64,000 bases of DNA from Phyllostachys edulis (Eukaryota > Streptophyta > Magnoliopsida > Poales > Poaceae): NCBI GenBank assembly GCA_036346405.1, contig CM070548.1, positions 67,418,877-67,482,876 on the forward strand, read 5' to 3'. The notes beneath the pieces are model-generated. The model ran no database searches. It had not been told where the DNA came from and saw only the letters and a list, made by a program, of their open reading frames with translations. Within the stretch, counting starts at the first letter, position 1; each line of letters opens with the position of its first letter. Positions 1 to 11,300 of the stretch are shown here, in pieces. Position numbers and translations under genes: made by a program.

Positions 1-451
1 TCCTGCCTAGTGTAATGGCAAGCCGTCTCATGAGAAAGAATTGGTGAGATCAGTTTTTTCGCACAGAAAAACTCATTTTTCATTTGCTTGAATTAAGAAC
101 TATCATAGCTCAATTTAAAACTCAAAGTAAGTTCAAGACTCAATTTAGCCTATATGACATGGCGTGAAGCATGAGAGGATCACTATGGCAAAACTAGTCA
201 CAAGATCCAACTAGTCATGTTTTGATTCAAGTTTTTCATAGATAATAAAGCTAGCATGGTAAAATCTAAGCTATACATAAAAAGCCATAAAAGAAATCTA
301 GCAAACTAGTACAAGACATTGCAAGGTATAAAGTATGAGATCAAGTCATACAAGGATAATAATCAAAGCTCCACAAGATTATATTACAATGCAAGTTGCT
401 GAATTTTAAAATGCATTATGGTACAATGAATGCAAAAGAGCAAACTCCCCC
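1..451 (-). other. 3' untranslated region of Copia-1
   Basis: AT-rich DNA downstream of the Copia-1 RNase H stop. It resembles the 3' region of Copia-2 (about 24677-26421), sharing short stretches such as the CAA/AAGCTC-rich context and a CCCCCTCAAAA-like run next to the RNase H terminus. No ORF or gene is seen. The 3' LTR should begin further left, outside the window. Confidence 0.6.
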
Positions 452-2275
452 TCAAAACAGGCCAAGAGGACTAATAACCCCCAAATCTCCCCGCAAAGAA
501 GCAAAACGAGAAGAATCAAAAGCCTTAGTGAAAATATCCGCAACCTGCTGCTCAGACTCTACAAAGTGAAGCACAACATCACCCTTCTCTACATGGTCTC
601 TAAGGAAATGATATCTAATATCAATGTGCTTGGTCCTAGAGTGTTGCACTGGGTTTTTGGCAATGTTAATGGCAAAAGTGTTGTCACAGAAAAGAGGAAC
701 GCTATTCAGAGATAACCCATAGTCCCACAGAGTAGACAAGATCCAGAGAACTTGAGAGCAACTATTGGCTGCAGCTACATACTCGGCCTCAGCGGTGGAC
801 TGTGCAACAGAGGACTGTTTCCTAGATAACCAAGAGATAAGAGATGTGCCTAAGAAATGACAAGTGCCAGAAGTACTCTTCCTATCCACTCTACACCTCG
901 CAAAATCAGCATCAGAAAAAGCTCGAATAGAGAGAGCAGAATTAGAAGAATACCAAAGTCCAAAATCAAGAGTGTCCTAGAGGTACCTGAAAATACGACG
1001 CACTGCTTGACGATAAGAGGCACGAGGGGAAGCCTGAAATCGAGCGCACAGACACACAACGAATTGTATGTCCGGCCTCGACGCCGTGAGACAAAGGAGG
1101 GAGCCAATCGTGCTGCGGTACTCGTTCTGGTCCACGGGCTCTCCATCCTCATCAGGGTCTAGCACAGTGGATGTAGCAATGGGAGTAGACATTAGCCTAC
1201 TGCTTCCCATGTCGAAGCGCCGAAGAGGATCTTTTGTGTACTTGCTTTGATGAATGAAGGTGCCTTCTTTCAGTTGCTTGACTTGAAGACCAAGGAAGAA
1301 GGTTAATTCGCCCATCATGCTCATCTCGAACTCCCTGCTCATAGATTCTGAAAATCTGGACGCCAAAGCATGAGAAGAACCACCGAATATAATGTCATCC
1401 ACATAAATCTGAACCAATAAAAAGTCACTGCCATGCTTGAGAGTGAATAAGGTTTTATCAACCATTCCCATTTTGAAATCATTTTTTTTAGCAAGAAACA
1501 CTTAAGCCTATCAAACCAAGCTCTAGGGGCTTGCTTTAAACCATACAAGGCTTTGGATAGCTTAAACACATGGTTTGGGAATTTGAGATTTTCAAAACTA
1601 GGAGGTTGCTTGACAAAGACCTCTTCTTCTATGAAACCATTAAGGAAAGCACTTTTGACATCCATTTGAAAAATCTTAAAGCCCTTAGATGCCGCGAATG
1701 CTAGCAAAATGCAAATGGCTTCTAATCTAGCTACAAGAGCAAAGGTCTCCTCAAAATCTAAGCCTTCTACCTGGGAATAACATTGAGCTACAAGCCTAGC
1801 CTTATTGCGAACAACCAACCCATCCTCACTTTGCTTATTTTTGAGAACCTATTTTGTTCCAATTACATTATGATTAGGTGGAGGTTCAACTAAGGTCCAG
1901 ACTTTGTTTTTTTCAAAATTTTCAAGCTCTTCATGCATGGCATTGACCCAAGAGGAATCAGATAAAGCATGAGTGACATCTCGGGGTTCAAAAGACGCGA
2001 CAAAAGCAGAATTAGCATGAGAATCTGGAGAAATGAACCTGGAGCGAGTGATTCGCTCATGAAGATCCCTAATCATTTGCTCAGATGGATGTTGTCGCTG
2101 AATATGAAGAGGAGGTCCTGGTGCAGAAGTGGCCTCTACCTCATGAGCTGTGGAGGTAGGAGCAGAGCCACTCACATCGACGGTGAAGGTAGGAAGAGGC
2201 TGCTTAGTTAAAACTGGAGAAGTAGAAGCAGACTCTCCAACCATGTCAGAAGTGACTGGAGGATGGATTAGGTCC
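452..2275 (-). pseudogene. Copia-1 reverse transcriptase-RNase H (broken)
   Basis: This is the 3' part of pol, which copies the RNA genome to cDNA. Going down the minus strand: the N-terminal RT segment (about 2275-1849; WVNAMHEELENFEKNKVWTL), then the fingers/palm segment (1818-1500; LVAQ, QMDVKSAFLNG, YGLKQAPRAW), then the palm with the intact catalytic YVDDIIFG (about 1412-1385), and RNase H (889-452; TAEAEYVAA, LRDHVEKGD). The pieces fall in several frames. A stop sits between the N-terminal segment and the palm near 1850, a frameshift lies in the A-rich stretch near 1480-1500, and another break lies near 890-980. The normal Cys/Gly context before SQVEGLDF is altered (QCYSQVEG). Identity is secure from the motif order; it is certainly non-functional. 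Confidence 0.93.
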
Positions 2276-3490
2276 TCATCCTCGAGTCGCCATCGATTTA
2301 AGATACTCTCGTAAACGTAAACTCGCATCATCGGGTCTAGTACCAGGACTAGCCTCATCAAAAGTGACTTCGCAAGCCTCAACAATTTTGTTAGTATCCA
2401 AATTAAATACACGATAGCCACGAGAATGAGCAGGATATCCAAGAAATATGCCATTAGAACATCTTGATTCAAATTTATCCAGGTTGCCATGTTTAAGAAT
2501 GAAGCATTTGCAACCAAAAATCTTGAAATGAGAGACTTTACGCCTATGACCAAATCTAGGCTCAAAAGAAGTCTTGCCAATCACAGATCTCAAGAAAACC
2601 CTAATTGACACATAACCAGTAGTAGAGATCGCCTTAGCCCAAAACCTCCTAGGTGTACTATGCTCATCTAGCATGGTCCTGGCCATCTCTACAAGGGTCC
2701 TGTTCTTCCTCTCTACAACATCATTCTGCTGGGGAACTCTAGGTGAAGAGAACTGGTGCTCAATTTCTCTATCAGTGCAGAAAGTGGCAAAGGAAAAGTT
2801 CTTGAATTCTGTCCCATTGTCACTCCTAATGGCTCTCAAAGCACCAGGAAGATCAACAGCTAGTCTAAGGAACAATTCTCTAAAATAGCCAAAAGCCTCG
2901 TCCTTAGAAACCAGAAAATGAACCCATGAATACCTAGAGAAATCATCCATAATCACAAGCACATACCATTTGCCACCTGCAGACTGGACTCTAGAAGGGC
3001 CAACAGTGTCTAAGTATAAGAGCTGACCTGGTCCATCCATCATCACTAAAGTAAGAGTTGGATGAGAAGTAGAGACCATCTTACCATGTCTATAGGGAGT
3101 GCACTCAACGTCTCTAACAGGCTTAAGTCTAGGCAAACCTCTAATCAAATCCTTACTACTGATCCTGGTCAAATGGTCAAAACCTATGTGTCCAAGTCTA
3201 CGATACCACAAAACTAGATCATGAGAATCAGAAACCACAAGACGTCTAGGACTGGAAGTAGAAGACACACTGAAATCGGCACAAAAGATCCTCTCAAACC
3301 TGGAGATCCCAAAAACATGCTCACCCGAGGAGTCTAAAACTCTACACTCACCACTCTTAAACCTCACTACCACACCCTCATCAAGAAGCTGAGAAACAGA
3401 TAGCAGATTATACCTCAACTTACTTACCAAAGCGACGTCCTTAAGCATGAACTTATTGTTGACGCCAAGACTGCGTCTCTTAGTCATCAC
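2276..3490 (-). pseudogene. Copia-1 GAG-pre-integrase and integrase
   Basis: A 404-codon open stretch encoding the integrase that inserts cDNA into the genome. The pre-integrase region (about residues 70-130) has LWYRRLGHIGFDHL followed by VECTPYRHGKM. The second Cys of the HHCC zinc site is Tyr here (CTPY; the Copia-2 copy keeps CAPC), so zinc binding is probably lost. The rve core keeps its acidic residues: Asp in LDTVGPS, Asp in RSDNGTEF, Glu in DVVERKNRTL. A frame change at the 3' end near 2340-2400 carries the conserved FLGYPAHSRGYRVF region into the variable linker to RT. A stop separates it from the protease segment upstream. Long but damaged. Confidence 0.92.
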
Positions 3491-3640
3491 GGCCCAAGAG
3501 AAGCATGTCCAAATGTGATCAATTCATTGCCGGATGCACGTGTGAGGGAGGAGAACCATCTAGAATCTCCAGTCATGTGTCGAGAACACCCGGAGTCAAC
3601 AAGCCATATGTCCTCCTTCCTCGCACGACGAACCTACAGA
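3484..3640 (-). pseudogene. Copia-1 aspartic protease relic
   Basis: A short segment between gag and integrase. Its minus-strand translation around 3560-3610 reads LVDSGCSRHMTGDSRW, the Copia protease signature with catalytic DSG. Stop codons follow before the downstream pre-integrase ORF. The order gag-PR-IN is as expected for Ty1/copia. Too broken to be translated as one unit. Confidence 0.85.
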
Positions 3641-6342
3641 GCATGAGCAGAAAGCATCTGTGCCTCAGTACTGGGCTTAGTGATAAAAGACTTGGGAATC
3701 CAGTACTGAGTCACACGATGCTTAGGCAAAGCAGTAGAAGCAGCAATAAAAAGGTTAGGAGAAAAATCATAAGAATACACACGTGAAACACCTAGACCTC
3801 TCCGAATCGACCTACCAAAAGGTCGGTACTCCCCCAGTCTAGATGCTACCCGCGGTCTCTCCTCACGATACCCTAAACCAAAATGCTGCCTAGAGCTACC
3901 AAAGGAGTCAAAGAAGTCATCTACAAACCTAGGCTTATGACTAGCATGAACGATAGTCTGCCTAGCTCTAAAGAATATAGCAGGTGAAGGAACTACTCTA
4001 ATGGACCTCAGAGCACTCATCCTCTCCTTCCTATCAAACTTGGCTCTATGGACGCAGAACTCAACGATGTGGTCATCCTTCTTGCAGAAGGTGCAATGGT
4101 ACTTGACCTTTTGAGGGGTCTGACCTGATGAAGTAGATGCACCTATCTTGCTAGAAGGGGTTTGGGCAAAACCTACAGATCTAAAAACTACCTTAGATGG
4201 CTTAGAAGGTTCTACCTCAAACATACCACTCTCAACAGCTCTCACAACCTTAGGTGGATGGTTCTTGGAATGCTCTAGGGAATTAAATCCTAGGCCACTT
4301 TTCTTCACACTCACCTTAGATTGGTCAAGGATCATGTTGATGTTCTTCTTCCCACTAGAAAATCTCTCAAGGGTCTTTTTGAGGTAATCATTTTCTTTGG
4401 CTAGATCCTTACAGGTGACATACCTATTTGACTTGATTATCCTAGCAAGCTTTTCTTTAACAAGAGCTACCTCAACCCTTAAAGCCCCACAAGACACACA
4501 AGAAGCATTTTCAATCCTACTCACTTGCTCTTTGAATTTGACTCTAAACACCTCTTGTATCTCATCTAAATTTGTTCCAACTTCAATACAAAAAGCACAA
4601 GAAGCAGAATCAACAACTTTCTTGGATGCAGTCATGGACATGGATTGTTTAATTTTAGCTTTCTCCTCTAGAGTCTTGTTTAGAGCTTCATTCTCCATTG
4701 TGAGTTTAAGGCAATTTTCACATGATGCAGATTTAGAATGAAGAACCATTTCAATCATTTCTTTCATTTTAATCTTATTATCCTCACAATGAGAGCAAGT
4801 GTGACTAGCATCAAATTTCAGCAATTCTTTTGTAGCGCTATTCAATTTTAATTCAAGCAAAGCACAATTTGAGCACGGTAAATGAATAGCATCTACAGCA
4901 GTCACATCTAGAGCAATAGCGTTCATGCAAGCAGGACTAGACTTGAGAGATTCTAGTTCATCAAGAGCATCTTTAAGTTGATTCGCAACAGAGGAATGTG
5001 CAGATTTTAGATTAGTCAATTCATTATGCAAGCTAGAGCAAGAATCACAAACATCAACAGGATTAATGGATTTGAGCCTAATAACTTCTAGGTTCAAGTT
5101 ATCAATCATGGTGTCCTGTCTCTTAATCATTTTAGCTTGCTTGTGTAGTTTTTGTTCAGCAACGACCAATGCATGTTTCATATCAGTAAGTGAGGGACAT
5201 ACCTTATCGGGATCGCTGAAAGAGTCGTCGTCGTTGGAGGAGTCGATGTCGTGGTTGTCCTTGGCCATGAAGCACATGCCAGTGAAATCCTGAGCCTTCT
5301 TCTTGCCTTGAGAATCATCATCGTCGTCCTCCATCCCCGAGTCCACATCGCTCATATCAACACTCTCAAGAGCGGCAAGGACCCGGCTGACGAACTTGCG
5401 ATAGTTGGGCTTCTTGGCTTTCACATCCTTAGTTTGAGGACGCCTTTGAGAGTCTTTCTTCACCTTGCCCTTCAGTTTGGGGCACTTGGAGCGAATGTGG
5501 TTTGGCTCACCACACTCAAAGCAAGTGACAGGGCCACCTCTCCTTCTGTTCCTCACCTTGTTGTAGACTTTTGAGAATTTTGTGGATAGGAGGGCTAAAT
5601 CATCCTCAGGTAGCTTCTCTAGCTGCTCATCGCTCAAAGAGTGTAAAGCGGATAATGAAAACCCAGATGAGCCAAAATCCAAAGAATCAGAAGAACTACC
5701 CTTAGATGGGTCTGCCACTAAAGCCATTGACTCTGTCTTAGGGAGACGCGAGATGAAGTCAATCTCATGCGTCTTCAACCTCGAGTAGAGCTTATCCATG
5801 GTAAGCTCACTCATGACAGTGTTGTCATTGATGGAAGTGATTTTCATCCCCCAGACCTTCACATCAAGAGCACCCAAGAGCTGACGTGCATTTTCAGATT
5901 CAGTAAACACAAGATCTACTGCACGTAGGTCATGAAGTATCTTGGAGAATCTCCCCCACAGCTCATCCAAAGATTCACCAGGCCTTTGTTCGATCTTTGA
6001 GTATTCTTTTTTAAGCTGGTTCTGTCTTATTTCCTTGATCGCAGTAGATCCCTCGTGGTAATCACAGAGGGTCTTCTAGGTCTCGTGAGCAGACCTCAAA
6101 TGAGCGACACGCTCAAACTCAGATCGACTAAGTCCTTGAATCAAGAAGTTTCAAGCCTTGCTATTAGCCTCAACATCTGGAGTGATCACATCGTCATTGG
6201 CTGGCACTACATAAGGATTTTTGACTTTAAGTCAAATTACGTGCCCTTGAGCCTCGATGTAGGCATGCATGCGAGCCTTCCAGTAAGCAAAATCGACTCC
6301 ATCAAACACATGTGGTTTGGTGGAATACTTGTCAGACGCCAT
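3634..6342 (-). pseudogene. Copia-1 gag with two zinc knuckles and CxxC/coiled-coil chain
   Basis: This is the capsid/nucleocapsid precursor. The original start is the ATG at 6342 (MASDKYSTKPHVFDG..., the usual Copia gag N-terminus). In-frame stops in the first ~120 codons leave a 778-codon open part from 5970. The open part contains a UBN2-type capsid region, ESMALVADPSKG, and a basic stretch with the CCHC knuckle CFECGEPNHIRSKC (about 5525-5480). An acidic patch and long coiled coil follow, with repeated CxxC pairs (CDSC, CSNC, CSHC, CENC, CAFC, CVSC) about every 25-70 residues. A second CCHC knuckle, CTFCKKDDHIVEFC, lies near 4105-4065. It ends at TQYWIPKSF just before the protease. The 2.7-kb gag is long for Copia. 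Function is inferred from family; the copy is a pseudogene. Confidence 0.93.
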
Positions 6343-6384
6343 GGCTCCTCAGATCGGTTAAGATCTATGAGAAGAGCTAACCGG

Positions 6385-6396
6385 GCTCTGATACCA
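6385..6396 (-). other. Copia-1 primer binding site
   Basis: The minus strand reads TGGTATCAGAGC, complementary to the 3' end of plant initiator tRNA(Met), two bases from the LTR end at 6399. It fixes the LTR/internal boundary and the orientation. Confidence 0.93.
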
Positions 6397-6398
6397 TT

Positions 6399-8479
6399 TG
6401 TAGGACTGGAAAGGCGCCTAGAGGGGGGGCGTGAATAGACGCTTTCGCTATTTTTCACCTTGATTAGGTTCAACATCTATATCAGTCCATTAGCTATGGA
6501 AGCTATGAAGATCAATATACAAGTACTGTAGAGGACTTGTGTTGAACCCAAATCAAAACCCCAAGCAAAAGACCCAAAAGGTGAAGATCAAAACCTCGGG
6601 CCCGGTCAGACCGACGGCTATTGCGCGGTTAGACCGACAGGCGGTCTGACTGGCGGCTTAAGAGCGGTCTGACCGGACCTGACGATTAATAGGAAAAACA
6701 GCTCGGGTTCCAAAACGAAAATCAATCAAACTTTTGATTTACATGGCCAAACTTGACCAAACTTGGAACACACCTTCCCAAGGATATCTGGAACCTATTC
6801 CAAGCGATGATCGTGTAGATCCATGTCAAAGTTATGACCTTTTTGCATTTTACTGAAGGAAGGTTTAAAACCGAGCAAAAACGAAAAACTTGATCCAAAA
6901 CTTGCTCATGGGAGATTGATGATCAAGATGATCCTAGATGTATTCCCACATGTCACAGCAAGGTAGATGGGAACAAGAAACCACTAGAAACCCATCAGAT
7001 CAAAGAAACACCCAAAATCACCAAATGAGAGGGAAGAACACAAGAAGACTCATCTTTGAATAATCATCCATAGATTGATTCGCGATTATTGCTGGTTACA
7101 GCCACTCCCTCAAGGATGACAAGAGCTCAATCCTTGAGCAAACACTCAACTCATCTCCCTAGAACCCTAAGCCTCTCCTTTCTCTTCTAAGTCCTAACAC
7201 CAAACTAGGGTTTCCAAAATGAAGTTCTTGGAGGCTGTTTGACAGCACCCCCTCCTATTTATAGTGAGGCTTAGTTTCTAGAAGAGTTAACCCTAATGGG
7301 CTCCCGTTAAGGCCCAACACAAACGGGACACACGCACGTATCTTAAAGCAACGTCTTCATCTTCTCTTGACCTAAACCGCTTCTCCAAGCACCGACCCGC
7401 GTCGCGGTTTAGCCAACAAATCACAAAGGCGGTATTTGGTGAAATTACCAAAATACCTCTTCTTGATTTTTCTCCAAAGACCAAGTCCAATCTTGGTGAA
7501 GCACTCGCCTGCTTCGCACGTGTAGGTTGATCAATGGCTCTCATCGTGTCGGCAAGTCTCTCCCGTCCGGCTCCCGCCGAAGCCACCATGGCACTTGCAC
7601 CGACCCCCGCGCCGCTTGATCCAACCCGTCGCACCGAACTGCTCGTTCGATCGTCCTTGTCCATTCTACGCCATGCTTGAGTCTCCTGACCTCACCCGGC
7701 ATCCTCGATCATTCTGGACCTCAGCTCTCCTAGCTTAGTCCCAATCATCCTCGCCGTTGACCGTCATTGACCTGTAAGCCACCTGCACGGCAATAGACCA
7801 AGAAATTCATTTCCGAAAATAAGTTCTTCACAACTTGACCCACGTTAGCCAAAACATGCAATATGCAACACATATGCAAAGAAATTCATGAACTTGACCT
7901 AACGAACACACATCGCGCCACACTAACGAGTGAAACAAGTCAAAACCGGTCAGACCGCCACCCTTGGCCGGCCTAACTAGGGTGGCAGTCTGACTGCCCA
8001 CTGGCCGGTCTGACCACCAACAAAAGGCTGGTCTGACCACCCACTTGGGACTTAGCCAATTTTCCAACCTGGAAACCCGATAACTCTCTGGAAATTTCAA
8101 ATGAATAGAAATTTTCACCGAAAGCTCCAAAAATTATGAGACCAAGTGCAGAAGAACCCTCTCACTCACCTACACCTTTTATTTTTGGCCTAACTCAAAA
8201 ATCCAAAGTCACCTTATGGCCGGTATGACCGCTCGTGATGAAGAGTCAGATCGCTCCTCTAGCCAGATCGGCCGCCACTCGGCGGGCCGCACCGTCAAAT
8301 TTCAAACACGAAAAATCAAACCGAGGCAAGGCGGTCGACCACCAAAGTGGCGGTCGACCGCCAAAGGACTGACAAATTTTGAAACTTTCTTTGAAAACGC
8401 ATGATTTGATAAACCACAAAAGCCATTGCCAATTGTGTCATCATCCTAAGATCATGCACATATCCCCATGATATCCACA
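6399..8479 (-). repeat. 5' LTR of Copia-1 (2081 bp)
   Basis: Bounded by TG (6399, next to the primer site) and CA (TATCCACA, 8479). It is homologous throughout to the Copia-2 LTRs (22841-24676, 31889-33680) and the Copia-3 LTR. It holds a TATA box on the minus strand at 7255-7263. It also has clusters of the dyad CGGTC[T/A]GACCG near both ends (about 6600-6690 and 7940-8050) and a GC-richer centre. Several open frames on both strands are not conserved as proteins and are treated as chance ORFs. Confidence 0.92.
7255..7263 (-). promoter_or_regulatory. TATA box of the Copia-1 LTR promoter
   Basis: The minus strand reads TATAAATAG after a CACTA context. The same position in both Copia-2 LTRs (23753-23761, 32755-32763) has the same box, and Copia-3 has TATAAAAG. 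Conservation across copies supports a promoter role; no transcript data. Confidence 0.75.
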
Positions 8480-9674
8480 AATATAACAGTATAGTCCTGA
8501 GTCATAGAATATCTTAGGAGTCGCAAGATACCAGGTCTGATCCAACCAGAGAAGTTTTTCGCTTAGATCAATTGGATCAATCCGAGGATGAAATTCCTCT
8601 TGAAAGTTCTTCTAGAACCAAAAGAAGGACCGGATGACGTCTGTCAAAAGGTGCTGGAAAGTCAATATTGACATGATAGAGTAGATTAAAACTTTTGAAG
8701 AGGAGAAAGAGAAGTAAGTATATAAAGTTATTATTCAATCATAAGGTTCTAACTGAATAATTAACTTATGCCTTTGCTAACATTATAGGGAGTGCCTACT
8801 GGCAAAAGCCAAACAAGAAAATACTGAGGTGGAGGAATAATCCAAATGGAATGCGATAATCACATCAGAAAAAGCCGAAGATATCTGCCTCTTAACTCAA
8901 AGGAATGAAAAGTTACAAGAGATCCTAGGCAGGCAATCTGTAGAAAGCGACAACCTCTTTGAACAAAACAAGGTGCTCCTTAATGAGAAGGAAGGCAAGA
9001 ACTTCTTTTTTTGTTTTTTCAGAGCATTTGACCATGCCATTATTTGCAGTGCGTGAATTCTATTCTCTTTTTTCATTCTTTCTTAGAACTAGAAAAGGCA
9101 AAAGAGGATCTTTAGAAGACCTCTTCTAATAAAGATCTTTAGATTCAAGACTTGAAGGAAGTGGAAATACGGAGTCGCACTGCCGTGCAAGAACTTAAAA
9201 AGAAGGTGGATACCTTAATGAAGGCCAACGAGGAGATCACTACGGTTACGGGAAAATAGCTTTTATTGAATCTCAGCTTCTCTACGAGAAATCGCAGAGC
9301 ATCTGAAGGCTCCGGTAACTTTTCTAACAACCAAAATGACATTGGATGACCTTAGGAATAACATCTATACTCAAATTGCATATATTCAAAAACACATACC
9401 TGCTATAAACAATACTATATATCAGTCTTTAACAAGAGCAATGCATCAAGCTTTAAACCAAGTTTTATTGAAGATTGATCTTCTCTACGGAGACTCTGTT
9501 GATCTTCATAAGCTTGTTCCTGCACCTAAGTTCAAAACAAAAGAAGCAGGTATGGTAGCTCAGGCCAAGATCACACCAGTGGTGGCGGAGATCATAAAAA
9601 ATATTGAAGCTAGTGCTCTTGTCATTCCTTTAAGTGCTCTTGTCACAGCAAGAATTCCTGGCTTAAGCGTTTAA
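8480..9674 (+). pseudogene. Gypsy-A antisense ORF (aORF), C-terminal relic
   Basis: Plus-strand coding fragments, antisense to pol, matching the layout of the better-preserved aORF in Gypsy-B (15412-19235). The traces are coiled-coil-rich and interrupted by intron-like gaps: a donor GTAAGTATAT near 8713 with an acceptor ending TTATAG near 8789, and pyrimidine-rich stretches ending CAG/TAG near 9021 and 9083. The last open part (9336-9674) is helical and charged (LDDLRNNIYTQIAYIQKH) and ends in a stop. Stops occur in the upstream exons. The N-terminal PF04195-like domain is missing because Copia-1 is inserted here. Homology to the Gypsy-B aORF is judged by layout, not by alignment. Confidence 0.55.
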
Positions 9675-10228
9675 CAATGATAATGTAATGATACATTTTT
9701 TTAGTATACGACATAATGAAAGGATTTGGTGTATGATAATTGTAATTACTTGTCGGAAGTTAACTTGCTTTTGCAAATTAAATTATTTTCGCAAGTTGAA
9801 TTCCTTATTTATTTTGTTATGTGTAGCCCCCCGCCTGGAACACATTGTCCAGCAATGGGAGAAGTATTTCGGGCGAACAAATGCTTTAGGACTAGGATAT
9901 CTTTCACAAAATCAATGATCCAGACCAATGTGTATTCAGGAAGATGAAGTCAAATTGTTGGGTTCTTATGTAATGAGGATTGGCTTATAAAAGAGGTCTC
10001 AGATAGTTGTCATTTCCCAAATGTATACCGATAGCCATTTGATAAGTAAAGACACTATGACCCATTAGCGAAATTTGATCAACCATAGGCACTTAAGTAA
10101 ATAACAGAAAAGATGGTGATCATGTATGCAAAATGATACGAAAAAAATTATGTCAGAAAAATTAATATGATACTGACAGTAAAAAGACAACTAAATTATA
10201 TATTTATATGATATGGAAAAAAAGATAG
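9675..10228. other. Spacer between Gypsy-A aORF and pol
   Basis: AT-rich DNA lying between the convergent aORF and integrase ends. No conserved gene is seen; two overlapping 73-76-codon plus frames near 9690-9950 have no recognisable features. Confidence 0.5.
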
Positions 10229-11300
10229 TTATACATAGAATTTGCGAAGATGTTCAATGTTTCATGTATTAGATAGAACACGATCATCCTCCATGGCTAA
10301 TCTAACTGATCCTGGCCTAGTGATAGAGACTACAGTATATGTACCCTCCCATCTAGAGGACAACTTGTTCAAATTGGTTTGGTTCTGAATTCGTCTCAGG
10401 ACCAGATCACCCACATGAAGTGTTCTTGGACGAATTCTTCGATTGTTGCAGTGTCTCAGCCCTTGTAGATAGGCAGCCGATTTTGATAGTGCTTGATCAC
10501 ATCTTTCTTCTAGCATATTGACATCATCTTCGTGCAATTCTCCCTGATTTATTTGATCTTGGAGGTCTATACGCGTTGAACCTAGTTGAATTTCACTAGG
10601 TAGCACTACTTCTGCACTGTAAAATAATGCAAATGGTGTTCCACCAGTTGCTCTACTGGTAGTAGTGTGCAATGCCCATAGGACAAAGAAGAACTCTTCT
10701 ATCCAAGTTTTTGAGCATACCTTAAGGCGATTAAAAACACCTTTTTATATACCTTGCATAATCTGACCATTAGCCCTTTTTACTATCCTGTTACTCTATG
10801 GATGTGCCACGGAAGCAAAGTAGATCTTGGTGTCAATTTCATCACAATAATCTTGAAACATGTCACTAATAAATTGGCTCCTGTTGTTTGCGATAAGACG
10901 ACTGAGTACTCTAAATCTTGTAACAACGCTTCGTATGAAGAATTTCTTTGCTGCCATAGCCATTATATGAATGACTAGTTCGGCTTCTATCCACTTAGTG
11001 AATGTATCAATAGCCACAAACAAGAATTTATACCCATTGGGTGCTTGCGGTAGTGGGTCCAACTATGTCAATACTCCAAGTCGAAAAATGCCATGACAAG
11101 GGAATAGTCTATAATTGATAAGATGGCTGGTGCACTTGTCTAGCATGGAATTGACACTACTCACATGTCTTAACAAGGTGCATGGTATCTTGTACAGCGG
11201 TGGGACAGTAATATCCTTGCCGAAAAGCTTTGCCAACCAGGGTTCTATAGGATGCATGTGTTCCACACAAGCCCCTATGGTTCTCTTTTAGTAATTTTAT
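10229..11300 (-). pseudogene. Gypsy-A integrase (broken)
   Basis: Integrase of a Tat-type gypsy element. From the N-terminus: an HHCC-type zinc region (about 11300-11150; YRTLVGKAF, YYCPTAVQDTMHLVKTCE), then the rve core (11062-10796; GYKFLFVAIDTFTKWIEAE, NRSQFISDMFQDYCDE). The C-terminal region (10672-10262) has TSRATGGTPF, a tail of the type RRIQNQTNLNKLSSRWEG and RPGSVRLAMEDD. The Trp of the conserved terminal NTWNIEHLRKFY motif is a TGA stop (about 10261), with the original terminator TAA at 10229-10231. The core is split across frames near 10700-10800 and 11060. The copy is dead, but every domain is recognisable and collinear with Gypsy-B (20228-21300). Confidence 0.88.

Larger units (their letters stand above)
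1..8479 (-). mobile_element. Copia-1: Ty1/copia LTR retrotransposon, 3' end beyond window
   Basis: Reading on the minus strand from 8479 leftward, the order is 5' LTR, Met-tRNA-type primer site, gag, protease, integrase, reverse transcriptase, RNase H and 3' untranslated region. This is the Ty1/copia order, with integrase before RT. The 3' LTR is not in the window. In the related Copia-2 about 1.75 kb separates the RNase H stop from the LTR, but here only 451 bp remain. The right edge (..TATCCACA at 8479) matches the LTR ends of Copia-2. The element is inserted in the antisense ORF of Gypsy-A, which resumes at 8480. Coding regions carry stops and frameshifts, so the copy is inactive. The large gag and ~2-kb LTR suggest a SIRE/Maximus-like lineage, but that assignment is inference. 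Confidence 0.93.

Noticed and set aside
7293..7664. 123-codon minus ORF (and plus-strand counterparts at 23901-24242 and 32934-33230) inside Copia LTRs
   Set aside because: Located in the GC-richer centre of LTRs, in differing frames and lengths among the copies, with no recognised domain. Treated as chance ORFs.
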